Assembly: GCA_902797785.1 (NCBI GenBank)
Contig: CADBUD010000362.1
Coordinates: 1-15,745 of the forward strand
DNA length: 15,745 nucleotides
Origin: an uncultured Lachnospiraceae bacterium
GTDB taxonomy: Bacteria; Bacillota; Clostridia; Lachnospirales; Lachnospiraceae
Reading direction: 5' to 3'
The first letter of the stretch is position 1. The number at the start of each line of letters is the position of its first letter. The translations under genes were made by a program, and so were the position numbers. This document shows, piece by piece, positions 6,254-14,270 of this stretch. The notes below the pieces were generated by a model. The model was given only the letters and a program-made list of their open reading frames with translations. It searched no databases and was not told where the DNA came from.

Positions 6254-6637
6254 ATGACAATAACCATGTTGAAAGGAAAGATTCACCGGGCAGTCGTAAG
6301 ACAGGCAGAGCTTAACTATGTGGGAAGCATTACCGTGGATCCCAAGCTGTTAGAAGCGGCAGGAATCTTAGAATACGAAAAGGTTCAGATCGTAGATGTG
6401 GAAAATGGAAACCGCTTCGAGACCTATACGATCTGTGGAGAAGAGGGAAGTGGCATGATCTGTTTAAATGGCGCGGCGGCCAGACAGGTTCAGACCGGGG
6501 ATCACATTATTTTGATGGCATATTGTGAGATGACTCCACAGGAGGCAAAGGAGCATCAGCCATATGTTGTCTTTGTAGATGAACAGAATCAGATTGTAAA
6601 GCAGACAAGATATGAAAGACACGGGGAACTGGGATAA
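6254..6637 (+). CDS. panD: Aspartate 1-decarboxylase precursor
   Basis: This enzyme makes beta-alanine from L-aspartate, the second substrate of PanC. It is a pyruvoyl enzyme formed by self-cleavage at Gly24-Ser25. The sequence shows LNYVGSITVD with Gly24-Ser25 at exactly that place when translation starts at 6254, along with Lys9, Tyr22 and the later LNGAAARQVQTGD turn typical of the family. At 127 residues the length is normal. GGAGG at 6243-6247 lies six bases upstream. An in-frame ATG at 6152 is rejected because it lies in the hairpin and has no ribosome site. panD completes the pathway in this operon. Confidence 0.96.
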   Translation: MTITMLKGKIHRAVVRQAELNYVGSITVDPKLLEAAGILEYEKVQIVDVENGNRFETYTICGEEGSGMICLNGAAARQVQTGDHIILMAYCEMTPQEAKEHQPYVVFVDEQNQIVKQTRYERHGELG

Positions 6638-6666
6638 AGGTTGTAAGGAAACCGCTTTGCGAGTTG

Positions 6667-6698
6667 AAATTGCAATTTAAAAAGATTTGTGGTAAAAT
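6667..6698 (+). promoter_or_regulatory. Promoter of the polysaccharide deacetylase gene, with palindrome over the -35 box
   Basis: -35 TTGCAA (6670-6675), a 17-base spacer and -10 TAAAAT (6693-6698) form a good housekeeping promoter, strengthened by TGG just before the -10 (extended -10). Transcription would start near 6705, about 70 bases before the ATG. The perfect 12-bp palindrome AAATTGCAATTT (6667-6678) covers the -35 box and could be a repressor site. Confidence 0.65.
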
Positions 6699-6773
6699 AT
6701 AATATGCAAGCTATTTTGTTCATGAGTATAACCGGAATAGACAGTCGGATGGATGAAATGAGAAAGGCAGAAA

Positions 6774-7742
6774 ATGAATCCGAAAAATAACGAAAAAGAA
6801 ACGACAACATCAAAGCTTTTATTATTTCACAAGATGGAAGAGCAAAAACGGATCGTATTTGGCGCATTGGCAGTCATGGTCTTCCTTGTGGCAGCTGTAT
6901 TCTGTTATGTTTTTATCCGTTTTCACTCTATTGATCAGCAGATGGAGGAGCTCAGGACACAGACGAAGGAGACATTGGCACAGCAGTCGGAGTATCAGGT
7001 CGTTGAGTCTTCCTCGGAGGATGAGACACTAGCGGGAGCATCAGAAGAAGAACTTCCCGTAGAGGAAACGAAAAAGACAGTCAAGAAAGAGGACGAGATC
7101 GTAGATGATGTGAGAGTGTACTTAACATTTGATGATGGTCCGGGACCTTACACGAACCAGATTTTGGATATCTTGAAAAAATACCATGTCAAGGCGACAT
7201 TTTTTGTCATTGCACAGGAAAATGAAAAATACCGGGAGGTCTATCAGAGAATCGTAAATGAGGGACACACTCTTGCCATGCATTCTTATACGCATGACTA
7301 CAGTATCATTTATGCTTCGCCAGAGGCATTTGAAAAGGATGTATTAGATCTTCAGGCGTTTCTCTATGATAGGACAGGGGTGACATGTCAGTTCTACCGT
7401 TTTCCGGGAGGGAGCAATAATCATGTCAGCACGATCAGCATGAAATCCCAGCTGCCGTTCCTTGAAGAGCATGGCATTGAGTACTTCGATTGGAATGTGG
7501 ATAGTATGGATGCCGCGGATCCGAGCGAGGATCCGGACACGTTTATCGCGCATGTCGTGGAAAATGTCTGCAGTCAGCCTACAAGCATTGTATTGATGCA
7601 TGATTCTTCGACCTTTACGACGTCTGTCGATGCCCTAGAGGGGCTGATTAATCGGCTTCAGACCATGGGACTTAGGCTCCTTCCAATTACAGAGGATACG
7701 GATCCTGTCCATTTTATCGAAAAGAAAAAATCAAAATCATAA
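6774..7742 (+). CDS. Membrane-anchored polysaccharide deacetylase (NodB domain)
   Basis: A 322-residue protein with a cytoplasmic N-terminus, one membrane segment at about residues 27-49 and a Glu/Ser/Lys-rich extracellular linker (about 50-112). The NodB carbohydrate-esterase family 4 domain follows. Its motifs are complete: TFDDGP at 118-123 with the catalytic base Asp and metal Asp, HSYTH at 170-174 with the two metal His, RFPGG at 209-213, DWNVDS at 239-244, and LMHD at 274-277 with the catalytic His. It should remove acetyl groups from N-acetylated cell-wall glycans, probably peptidoglycan GlcNAc as in PgdA, which gives lysozyme resistance; the exact substrate cannot be read from sequence. 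A GAAAGG ribosome site precedes the ATG. No terminator is evident before pyrH, 57 bases downstream. Confidence 0.9.
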   Translation: MNPKNNEKETTTSKLLLFHKMEEQKRIVFGALAVMVFLVAAVFCYVFIRFHSIDQQMEELRTQTKETLAQQSEYQVVESSSEDETLAGASEEELPVEETKKTVKKEDEIVDDVRVYLTFDDGPGPYTNQILDILKKYHVKATFFVIAQENEKYREVYQRIVNEGHTLAMHSYTHDYSIIYASPEAFEKDVLDLQAFLYDRTGVTCQFYRFPGGSNNHVSTISMKSQLPFLEEHGIEYFDWNVDSMDAADPSEDPDTFIAHVVENVCSQPTSIVLMHDSSTFTTSVDALEGLINRLQTMGLRLLPITEDTDPVHFIEKKKSKS

Positions 7743-7799
7743 CAGGCTTCAAAAGGAAAAACACCCTAAAAAATTTTCATAAGAAAAGAGGAGAAAATA

Positions 7800-8537
7800 T
7801 TGAAACGGATCTTATTAAAGCTCAGTGGAGAGGCACTGGCAGGAGAAAAAAAGACAGGTTTTGACGAACCGACCGTCACCGGAGTGGCCAGACAGGTAAA
7901 ACAGATTTTAGATCAAAAGATCGGTGTCGGCATTGTGATCGGCGGCGGAAATTTCTGGCGCGGGCGTACCAGTGAAACCATTGACCGGACCAAGGCGGAT
8001 CAGATCGGAATGCTGGCGACCGTCATGAACTGCATCTATGTTTCCGAAATTTTTCGTTCGGTCGGAATGAAGACAGAGATTTTTACCCCATTTTCCTGTG
8101 AGGCATTTACCCAGCTGTTCAGAAAGGATCAGGTCAATGAATGTCTGGATCAGGGGAAAGTCGTATTTTTCGCAGGTGGGACAGGGCATCCATATTTTTC
8201 GACGGATACGGCAACGGCGCTTCGGGCAATCGAGATAGAAGCAGATGCGATTCTGCTTGCTAAGGCAATCGATGGCGTCTATTCGGCAGATCCAAAGCTG
8301 GATCCTTCTGCAGAAAAGTACGATATGCTTTCAATTGACGAGGTCATTGAGAAAAAGCTGGCAGTGATGGATCTCACGGCTTCGATCATGTGCATGGAAA
8401 ACCGGATGCCGCTGCTGGTATTTGGACTGATGGAGGAAAACAGCATCATCACTGCGGCAAACGAAGCATTTCAATCTTTGTCCGGGAAAAGCGAATCAAG
8501 CAATTTTCATGGAACAAGGGTCGTAATAGAAAAATAG
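7800..8537 (+). CDS. pyrH: UMP kinase
   Basis: This enzyme phosphorylates UMP to UDP, the first step toward UTP and CTP. It is a hexameric amino-acid-kinase-family enzyme, usually regulated by UTP and GTP. Visible motifs are LKLSGEALAGE at the N-terminus, VIGGGNFWRGR, DQIGMLATVMN, GTGHPYFSTDTATALRAIE (the UMP and allosteric region) and AKAIDGVYSADPK. At 245 residues the length is normal. The start is TTG at 7800, supported by GAGGAG at 7788-7793 six bases upstream. It is followed by frr, the classic neighbour. In many Firmicutes rpsB and tsf precede pyrH; here the deacetylase gene takes that place. Confidence 0.96.
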   Translation: MKRILLKLSGEALAGEKKTGFDEPTVTGVARQVKQILDQKIGVGIVIGGGNFWRGRTSETIDRTKADQIGMLATVMNCIYVSEIFRSVGMKTEIFTPFSCEAFTQLFRKDQVNECLDQGKVVFFAGGTGHPYFSTDTATALRAIEIEADAILLAKAIDGVYSADPKLDPSAEKYDMLSIDEVIEKKLAVMDLTASIMCMENRMPLLVFGLMEENSIITAANEAFQSLSGKSESSNFHGTRVVIEK

Positions 8538-8577
8538 AATAAGATAATGGATAGGAAAATGGAGAGGAGAGCTTAAA

Positions 8578-9141
8578 ATGAGCCAGGTAAGTGAAGAAAT
8601 AAAAATTTATGATGAAAAAATGTCAAAGTCAATGGAAAATCTGATGCAGGAGTTCGCGACCATTCGTGCCGGACGTGCCAATCCGCATATTTTGGACAAA
8701 ATCCGTGTGGATTATTATGGAACGCCATCTCCGATTCAGTCCGTTGCCAATGTTTCCATACCGGAGCCTCGGATGATTCAGATTCAGCCATGGGATACTT
8801 CTTTGTTAAGAGATCTGGAGAAGGCCATCATGACTTCGGATATCGGGATCAATCCGGTCAATGACGGCAAAGTGCTTCGTTTAGTTTTCCCGGAGCTGAC
8901 AGAGGAGCGGAGAAAAGAGCTCGTAAAGGATGTGAAAAAGAAAGGGGAAAACGGCAAGGTCGCAATTCGGAACGTGCGCCGGGATGCGAATGATTCTCTG
9001 AAAAAAATGAGCAAGGCAAATGAGATTTCAGAGGATGAGGAAAAGCATCTTTTAGATGAAGTTCAGAAGCTGACAGATAAATACGTTAAAGAAGTGGATC
9101 AGGCTGTAGAGGAAAAATCAAAAGAAATTATGACAGTCTAG
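8578..9141 (+). CDS. frr: Ribosome recycling factor
   Basis: This factor splits post-termination ribosomes together with EF-G so that subunits can be reused. The 187-residue protein has the typical three-helix core and hinge: FATIRAGRANPHILDKI, VDYYGTPSPIQSVANVSIPEPR, IQPWD, and the basic C-terminal helices with RREELVKDVKK-like (here RRKELVKDVKKKGE) and RNVRRDAND. GAGGAG lies eight bases upstream of the ATG. It sits 40 bases after pyrH, so the two are probably co-transcribed. An inverted-repeat element with a terminator-like hairpin follows the stop codon. Confidence 0.97.
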   Translation: MSQVSEEIKIYDEKMSKSMENLMQEFATIRAGRANPHILDKIRVDYYGTPSPIQSVANVSIPEPRMIQIQPWDTSLLRDLEKAIMTSDIGINPVNDGKVLRLVFPELTEERRKELVKDVKKKGENGKVAIRNVRRDANDSLKKMSKANEISEDEEKHLLDEVQKLTDKYVKEVDQAVEEKSKEIMTV

Positions 9142-9152
9142 ATATACTCATG

Positions 9153-9273
9153 AACGAAATGGACTGCCGTTTTGTTCATGTTTCAAAAGCGAAAGGGCCT
9201 GCCGTTGATATTGTGAGATATTTTACGGGAGTCCTTTTGTTTTATAGTAAACAAAACGGCAAGCCATTTCGTT
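9153..9273. repeat. 121-bp element bounded by 24-bp imperfect inverted repeats, between frr and uppS
   Basis: The left arm AACGAAATGGACTGCCGTTT and its next four bases (9153-9176) are the reverse complement of 9250-9273 with only two mismatches. The 73 bases between them hold a terminator-like hairpin (9192-9243). The left arm can also fold on itself: CATGAAC at 9149-9155 pairs with GTTCATG at 9174-9180, extended by a G-T pair and AAA/TTT to 11 bp. No coding frame is present. No clear target-site duplication is seen. It could be a MITE-like insertion, or an RNA structure controlling read-through into uppS. Confidence 0.75.
9192..9243 (+). terminator. Terminator-like hairpin after frr
   Basis: AAAGGGC (9192-9198) pairs with GTCCTTT (9231-9237) through one G-T pair, followed by an interrupted inner stem CCGT (9202-9205) with ACGG (9225-9228). 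The 3' side runs into TTTTGTTTT (9235-9243). This resembles a Rho-independent terminator ending the pyrH-frr transcript, though the loop is long and the T tract is broken by a G. It lies wholly inside the larger inverted repeat. Confidence 0.5.
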
Positions 9274-9327
9274 TGGGAGCATAATGGAACAGGCACGTCG
9301 TAAAACAGGATGGAAGGAGAACAGAAG

Positions 9328-10056
9328 ATGGAAGTACCGGTTCATGTGGCAATCATTTTAGACGGAAATGGCAGGTGGGCAAAGGCCAAGGGGCTGCCTA
9401 GAAATGCAGGTCATATCCAGGGAGCTAAAAATGTCGAGGTAATCTGCGAGGCAGCACATCATATAGGCATCAAATATCTGACACTGTACGCATTTTCTAC
9501 AGAGAACTGGAATCGGCCCAAGGCAGAGGTAGAGGCTCTGATGAAGCTGCTGCGCAGTTATATGAAGACCTGTTTGAAAACGGCGAAGAAAAATAATATG
9601 AGGGTCCGGGTGATTGGAGATGTCACCAGACTGGATGAGGATATTCAAAAGCGGATTGCTGAGTTGGAAAGGGCTTCAGCCTCATATGACGGACTGCAGC
9701 TACAGATTGCCATCAATTATGGCAGCAGAGATGAGATGATGCGGGCGGTAAGAAGAATTGCAGGAGAGGTAAAGGCGGGGCATTTACAGCCGGAGGATTT
9801 GACAGAGGCGCAGTTTTCTTCCTATCTGGATACGGCAGAGATTCCAGATCCGGATCTGATGATCCGTACCAGTGGAGAACAGAGGATTTCCAATTATCTC
9901 CTATGGCAGCTAGCCTATAGTGAGCTGTATTTTACTCCGGTTCCGTGGCCGGATTTCAACGAAACAGAATTGAAAAAAGCAGTGGAAGAATATCAGAACC
10001 GGGATCGGCGCTACGGAAAAATCAAGGAGACCGGGGAAGGGGAAAAGGATGTTTAA
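9328..10056 (+). CDS. uppS: Isoprenyl transferase (undecaprenyl diphosphate synthase type)
   Basis: A cis-prenyltransferase that extends farnesyl diphosphate with isopentenyl diphosphate to form the C55 lipid carrier of cell-wall synthesis. The 242-residue sequence shows HVAIILDGNGRWAK with the catalytic Asp, GLPRNAGHIQGAK, LTLYAFSTENWNRP, the INYGSRDE stretch and the C-terminal DLMIRTSGEQRISNYLLWQ with the diphosphate-binding Arg and Ser. The start at 9328 is chosen over the in-frame ATG at 9310, because AAGGAG (9314-9319) lies eight bases before 9328 and would fall inside the longer reading frame. It overlaps cdsA by eight bases, indicating translational coupling. Confidence 0.96.
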   Translation: MEVPVHVAIILDGNGRWAKAKGLPRNAGHIQGAKNVEVICEAAHHIGIKYLTLYAFSTENWNRPKAEVEALMKLLRSYMKTCLKTAKKNNMRVRVIGDVTRLDEDIQKRIAELERASASYDGLQLQIAINYGSRDEMMRAVRRIAGEVKAGHLQPEDLTEAQFSSYLDTAEIPDPDLMIRTSGEQRISNYLLWQLAYSELYFTPVPWPDFNETELKKAVEEYQNRDRRYGKIKETGEGEKDV

Positions 10057-10921
10057 GACGAGACTGATCAGTGGAATCATTTTGGTATTGATCGCACTGG
10101 CTGTGATCGTGCCGGGGGGAAATACCTTGCTGCTTGCCCTTGCCATGATTTCTTTTCTTGGGCTGAACGAATTCTACCGGGTCTTTGAAATAGAAAAAGC
10201 ACTGCCGGGAATGATCGGATATGCTGCCGGAATCGGATATTATGTATTTCTCTGGCTGTGTGTAGGACGCCAGATGAAAGAGGAAGCCGTGTTTGGCAGT
10301 GCCTTCCTGGGGAGTCTTTCCGGATCAGAGGTGTTTGCCGGCGGAATCTTATTGTTCTTAGTGCTTTTGATGTTTGCCTATGTATTTGGATTTCCAAAGT
10401 GGAAGACGGAGCAGATCATAGCAGCGTTTTTTGGCTTGTTTTATGTGGAGGTCATGTTGTCTTTTGTTTATCTGACCAGGATGCTTCCTTTAGGGAAATA
10501 TCTGGTCTGGCTGATTTTTTTATGCTCCTGGGGCTGTGATACCTGTGCCTACTGCGTCGGAGTCCTTTTTGGAAAGCACAAGATGTCTCCTAAGCTTAGT
10601 CCGAAAAAATCCATAGAAGGAGCCGTTGGCGGCGTTGTTGGGGCAGCTGCTTTGGGAGCCATCTATGGAGCGGTAATCGGGCACTATGTAAATACGGAGG
10701 TTGTCCTTTTGGGACTGCCTGGCAGCTTTGCCATTCTCTGCGCTGTGGGAGGCTTGATTTCAATGGTGGGAGATCTGGCTGCCTCCGCCATTAAGCGGGA
10801 TCATGAAATTAAGGATTATGGAAATCTGATTCCGGGACACGGCGGGATTTTGGATCGGTTCGACAGTGTGATTTTTACCGCGCCGATCGTTTACTTCCTG
10901 GCAAAAGCTTTTTTGGGTTGA
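10049..10921 (+). CDS. cdsA: Phosphatidate cytidylyltransferase (CDP-diacylglycerol synthase)
   Basis: This integral membrane enzyme makes CDP-diacylglycerol from phosphatidic acid and CTP, the branch point for membrane phospholipids. The 290-residue protein is strongly hydrophobic with about seven to eight membrane segments. The family signature is complete at the C-terminal end (from residue 246): SAIKRDHEIKDYGNLIPGHG, followed by GILDRFD, containing the Mg-binding Asp residues. KLSPKKSIEGAVGG lies before it. Its ATG lies within the uppS 3' end (ATGTTTAA overlap), and GGGGAAAAGG just upstream serves as the ribosome site. The dxr gene follows. Confidence 0.95.
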   Translation: MFKTRLISGIILVLIALAVIVPGGNTLLLALAMISFLGLNEFYRVFEIEKALPGMIGYAAGIGYYVFLWLCVGRQMKEEAVFGSAFLGSLSGSEVFAGGILLFLVLLMFAYVFGFPKWKTEQIIAAFFGLFYVEVMLSFVYLTRMLPLGKYLVWLIFLCSWGCDTCAYCVGVLFGKHKMSPKLSPKKSIEGAVGGVVGAAALGAIYGAVIGHYVNTEVVLLGLPGSFAILCAVGGLISMVGDLAASAIKRDHEIKDYGNLIPGHGGILDRFDSVIFTAPIVYFLAKAFLG

Positions 10922-11002
10922 AAAACCGGTGCGGGTGAAGTGGGGAACTATAACAGAGAGAAAGGAATTGCGGGAAAATGGACAGTCCCGTATGCATATA
11001 TT

Positions 11003-12130
11003 ATGAAAAATATATCAATACTTGGATCGACCGGTTCGATCGGGACGCAGACCTTAGAAATCGTAAGGGAACAAAAAGATATCCGGGTCTGGGGTCTTAG
11101 TGCAGGAAAAAATATAGATCTATTAGAAAAGCAGATTCGGGAATTTCATCCAAAATATGCCAGCCTGGAGGAAGAGAGCGATGCAAAGGCGCTGGCCGTC
11201 CGGGTGGCAGATACCGATACCCGGGTACTGTCGGGGATGAAAGGAATGTTAGAAATTTCGACGATGCAGGAAATTGAGATTCTTGTCACTGCAATCGTCG
11301 GAATGATTGGAATCCGTCCGACGATTGCCGGAATCTGCGCGGGAAAAGACATTGCTCTGGCGAACAAGGAAACGCTTGTTACAGCAGGGCATCTGATCAT
11401 GCCGCTCGCTAAGAAAGCAGGAGTGCGGATTCTTCCGGTGGACAGCGAACACAGCGCGATTTTCCAGTGCCTGAACGGAGAAGAAAAAAAGACGGTGGAA
11501 AAGATTCTCTTGACCGCATCCGGCGGTCCGTTCTTTGGAAAGAAAAAAGAAGAGCTGGGGAATATTTCTCTTGATGACGCCCTTAAACATCCGAATTGGT
11601 CAATGGGAAAAAAAGTGACGATCGATTCTGCGACCATGGTGAATAAAGGACTCGAGGTCATGGAGGCAAAGTGGCTGTTCGATGTGAAGCTGTCACAGAT
11701 TCAGGTCGTGGTACACCGTCAGAGTATCGTGCACTCGATGGTAGAATACCAGGATGGAAGTATTATGGCACAGCTGGGAATTCCGGATATGAAGCTTCCG
11801 ATCCAGTACGCCCTATATTATCCGGACCGGCGGGCGAGGTCTTATAGAAAGGCCGACTTGTTCCAGATTGCCAATCTGACATTCGAACGGCCGGATCCTG
11901 AGAATTTTCGGGGATTGGCACTGGCGTTTGAGGCGGCTAAGACCGGTGGCTCTATGCCGACGGTGTTCAATGCGGCAAATGAAAGAGCCGTGGCAGAGTT
12001 TATTGAGGGAAAACTGAAGTTTCTTGAGATTCCGGAAAAAATTGAACACGAAATGAGAACTCACTCTTTGATTTCCCGTCCGAATCTGGATGAAATTTTG
12101 GAAATCGAAAAGGAAATAAAAAGAAAGTAG
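11003..12130 (+). CDS. dxr: 1-deoxy-D-xylulose-5-phosphate reductoisomerase
   Basis: This enzyme converts DXP to 2-C-methyl-D-erythritol 4-phosphate using NADPH, the second step of the MEP isoprenoid pathway. The 375-residue sequence begins ISILGSTGSIGTQTLEI (NADPH site). It has ANKETLVTAGHL, PVDSEHSAIFQCL with metal ligands, LTASGGPF, HPNWSMGKKVTIDSATMVNK and MPTVFNAANE. I place the start at the ATG at 11003 because the family begins just before ILGSTGS. This ATG has no clear Shine-Dalgarno sequence, while an AAAGGA-preceded ATG at 10978 is in another frame. A GTG at 10940 is in frame but weakly supported. The gene is followed nine bases later by rseP. Confidence 0.94.
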   Translation: MKNISILGSTGSIGTQTLEIVREQKDIRVWGLSAGKNIDLLEKQIREFHPKYASLEEESDAKALAVRVADTDTRVLSGMKGMLEISTMQEIEILVTAIVGMIGIRPTIAGICAGKDIALANKETLVTAGHLIMPLAKKAGVRILPVDSEHSAIFQCLNGEEKKTVEKILLTASGGPFFGKKKEELGNISLDDALKHPNWSMGKKVTIDSATMVNKGLEVMEAKWLFDVKLSQIQVVVHRQSIVHSMVEYQDGSIMAQLGIPDMKLPIQYALYYPDRRARSYRKADLFQIANLTFERPDPENFRGLALAFEAAKTGGSMPTVFNAANERAVAEFIEGKLKFLEIPEKIEHEMRTHSLISRPNLDEILEIEKEIKRK

Positions 12131-12138
12131 GTGCAAAG

Positions 12139-13170
12139 TTGAAAATAGTTGTTGCAATCATTATCTTTAGTCTGATCATTATTTTCCATGAACTGGGGCA
12201 TTTTTCTGTTGCAAAGGCAAATGGAATCTGTGTGCTGGAGTTTTCGCTGGGATTGGGTCCGACGATTTTTGGAGTAACAAAGGGAGAAACCAAATATTCC
12301 TTAAAGCTCCTGCCTTTTGGCGGTGCCTGCATGATGCTTGGAGAAGATGAGAGCAGTGAAGATGAGCGCGCATTTGGAAATAAATCTGTCTGGGCAAGAA
12401 TGGCAGTCGTGTTTGCCGGACCGTTCTTTAATTTTATCCTGGCGCTGGTGCTGTCCATGGTGATCATTGGATGTGTAGGTTACGATGCCCCGGTCATTGC
12501 CGGAGTTTCTGAGGGATTTCCGGCAGAGGAGGCAGGCATGCAGGCCGGAGACAAGATTACAAAGCTTGGAAATGAGACCATTCATATTTACCGGGAAATC
12601 ACGATGTATTCCCTGACCCACAGCGAACAGTCCACCGTAGATGTGACCTATGAACGGGACGGTCAAAAGCATACCGTGACCTTAACGACCAAACAGGGAG
12701 AAGACGGACGGTATATGCTGGGCATCATCGGCTCCGGGGGCAGAGTCAGGGCAAATGCATGGGAGGTCGTAAAATATAGTGTTTTTGAAGTCAAATACTG
12801 GATCGTAACGACGATCAAGAGCCTAAAGATGATGGTGACGGGAAGGGTCAGCATGAATGATGTTTCCGGGCCGGTCGGTATCGTCAATACGATTGGAGAT
12901 ACCTATGAGCAGAGCAAAACAGACGGATGGTATTATGTCTTTTTAAATATGATGAATATTTCGATTTTGCTGACAGCCAACTTAGGAGTCATGAACCTTC
13001 TTCCCATACCTGCGCTGGACGGAGGCCGGCTGGTATTTTTGATCATTGAGGCGATTCGGGGGAAAAAGGTCGATCAGGAAAAAGAAGGCTTTGTGCATAT
13101 GATCGGGCTGTTTATCCTGTTGGCATTGATGGTTCTTATTATGGCAAATGATATACGCAAACTGTTCTAA
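12139..13170 (+). CDS. rseP: RIP metalloprotease (site-2 protease family)
   Basis: An intramembrane zinc protease that cleaves membrane-bound anti-sigma factors or leftover signal peptides; in Bacillus the counterpart is RasP. The 343-residue protein has HELGH at residues 17-21 in the first membrane segment, supplying two zinc ligands and the catalytic Glu. A PDZ domain follows at about 115-190 (FPAEEAGMQAGDKITKLG), and NLLPIPALDGG at 286-296 holds the third zinc ligand (Asp) before the last membrane segments. The start is TTG at 12139, with the ribosome site TAGGTG overlapping the dxr stop codon, so translation is probably coupled to dxr. Confidence 0.95.
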   Translation: MKIVVAIIIFSLIIIFHELGHFSVAKANGICVLEFSLGLGPTIFGVTKGETKYSLKLLPFGGACMMLGEDESSEDERAFGNKSVWARMAVVFAGPFFNFILALVLSMVIIGCVGYDAPVIAGVSEGFPAEEAGMQAGDKITKLGNETIHIYREITMYSLTHSEQSTVDVTYERDGQKHTVTLTTKQGEDGRYMLGIIGSGGRVRANAWEVVKYSVFEVKYWIVTTIKSLKMMVTGRVSMNDVSGPVGIVNTIGDTYEQSKTDGWYYVFLNMMNISILLTANLGVMNLLPIPALDGGRLVFLIIEAIRGKKVDQEKEGFVHMIGLFILLALMVLIMANDIRKLF

Positions 13171-13205
13171 GAAACGGCAGATCGTTTATAGAAAGAGGTG
13201 GGAAG

Positions 13206-14270
13206 ATGCATCGTGAGCATACCAAAAAAGTACAGATTGGGAATCTGGTGATCGGAGGTGGAAATCCGATCCGGATTCAGTCAATGACAAATACAAAGAC
13301 CCAGAATGTAAAAGAAACGGTAGAGCAGATTCACCGCTTAGAACAGGCCGGGTGCGAGATCATCCGCTGCGCAGTGCCGGATCAGAAGGCAGCGGAAGCA
13401 CTTTCAGAAATAAAAAAAGAAATTTCCATTCCTTTGGTAGCAGATATTCATTTTGATTATAAACTGGCCTTGGCTGCAATGGAGCATGGGGCAGATAAAA
13501 TCCGGATCAATCCGGGAAATATTGGGTCAAAGGATAAAATCAAACAGGTCGTGGATATGGCCAGGGAGCGGAATATTCCAATCCGTGTCGGTGTGAACAG
13601 CGGCTCATTGGAGAAGCCACTGATTGAAAAGTATCACGGAGTGACACCGGAGGGAATCGTAGAAAGTGCGCTCGATAAGGTACATCTGATCGAAGATTGC
13701 GGCTATGACCATCTCGTTGTCAGCATCAAGGCAAGCGATGTCTTATTCTGTATCAAAGCGCATGAGCTGTTTGCCGGACAATCCAACTATCCTCTTCATA
13801 TTGGAATCACAGAATCCGGAACACTGTATTCTGGAAATATCAAATCAGCAGCCGGACTGGGCGTCCTGCTGTATCAGGGAATCGGGGATACGATCCGGGT
13901 TTCCCTAACGGGAGATCCAGTGGAGGAGATTCGTACCGCAAAGCTTCTGCTTCGAACCATGGGCTTAAAAAAAGGCGGCGTAGAGGTCGTATCCTGTCCG
14001 ACCTGCGGAAGGACCCAGATCGATCTGATCAAGCTGGCTTCCCAGGTAGAGGAGATGACAAAGGACATGACCTATGATTTAAAAGTAGCGGTAATGGGTT
14101 GTGTGGTCAATGGACCGGGAGAAGCAAAAGAGGCAGACCTTGGCATTGCCGGAGGAATCGGAGAGGGACTTTTGATCCGAAAAGGAGAAATCATAAAAAA
14201 AGTACCGGAGCAGGAACTGCTTTCTGTCTTACGGGAAGAATTGATCAAGATGGGGGAAGAGCGTAATTGA
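13206..14270 (+). CDS. ispG: 4-hydroxy-3-methylbut-2-en-1-yl diphosphate synthase (flavodoxin)
   Basis: A 4Fe-4S enzyme that converts MEcPP to HMBPP, the penultimate step of the MEP pathway. The 354-residue sequence has the N-terminal TIM barrel (IQSMTNTKTQNVKETVEQI, PLVADIHFDYKLAL, DKIRINPGNIG) and the C-terminal iron-sulfur part. The latter holds SCPTCGR with Cys264 and Cys267, then GCVVNGPGEA with Cys299 and the ligand Glu306. AGAGGTGGGA lies just before the ATG. With dxr two genes upstream, two MEP steps are grouped with UppS, the main consumer of the product. Its stop overlaps the polC TTG start by four bases (TTGA). Confidence 0.97.
   Translation: MHREHTKKVQIGNLVIGGGNPIRIQSMTNTKTQNVKETVEQIHRLEQAGCEIIRCAVPDQKAAEALSEIKKEISIPLVADIHFDYKLALAAMEHGADKIRINPGNIGSKDKIKQVVDMARERNIPIRVGVNSGSLEKPLIEKYHGVTPEGIVESALDKVHLIEDCGYDHLVVSIKASDVLFCIKAHELFAGQSNYPLHIGITESGTLYSGNIKSAAGLGVLLYQGIGDTIRVSLTGDPVEEIRTAKLLLRTMGLKKGGVEVVSCPTCGRTQIDLIKLASQVEEMTKDMTYDLKVAVMGCVVNGPGEAKEADLGIAGGIGEGLLIRKGEIIKKVPEQELLSVLREELIKMGEERN

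Noticed and set aside
6638..6665. Possible terminator after panD (GGTT/AACC repeat)
   Set aside because: The stem is only about four base pairs with bulges and no T tract follows, so it is not supported as a terminator.
9284..9361. Short ORF from the ATG at 9284 overlapping the uppS start
   Set aside because: It is in a different frame from uppS, lacks a ribosome site and encodes nothing recognisable.
11146..11661. 171-codon minus-strand frame inside dxr
   Set aside because: It lies wholly antisense to a gene with all DXR motifs intact and has no promoter or ribosome site of its own.
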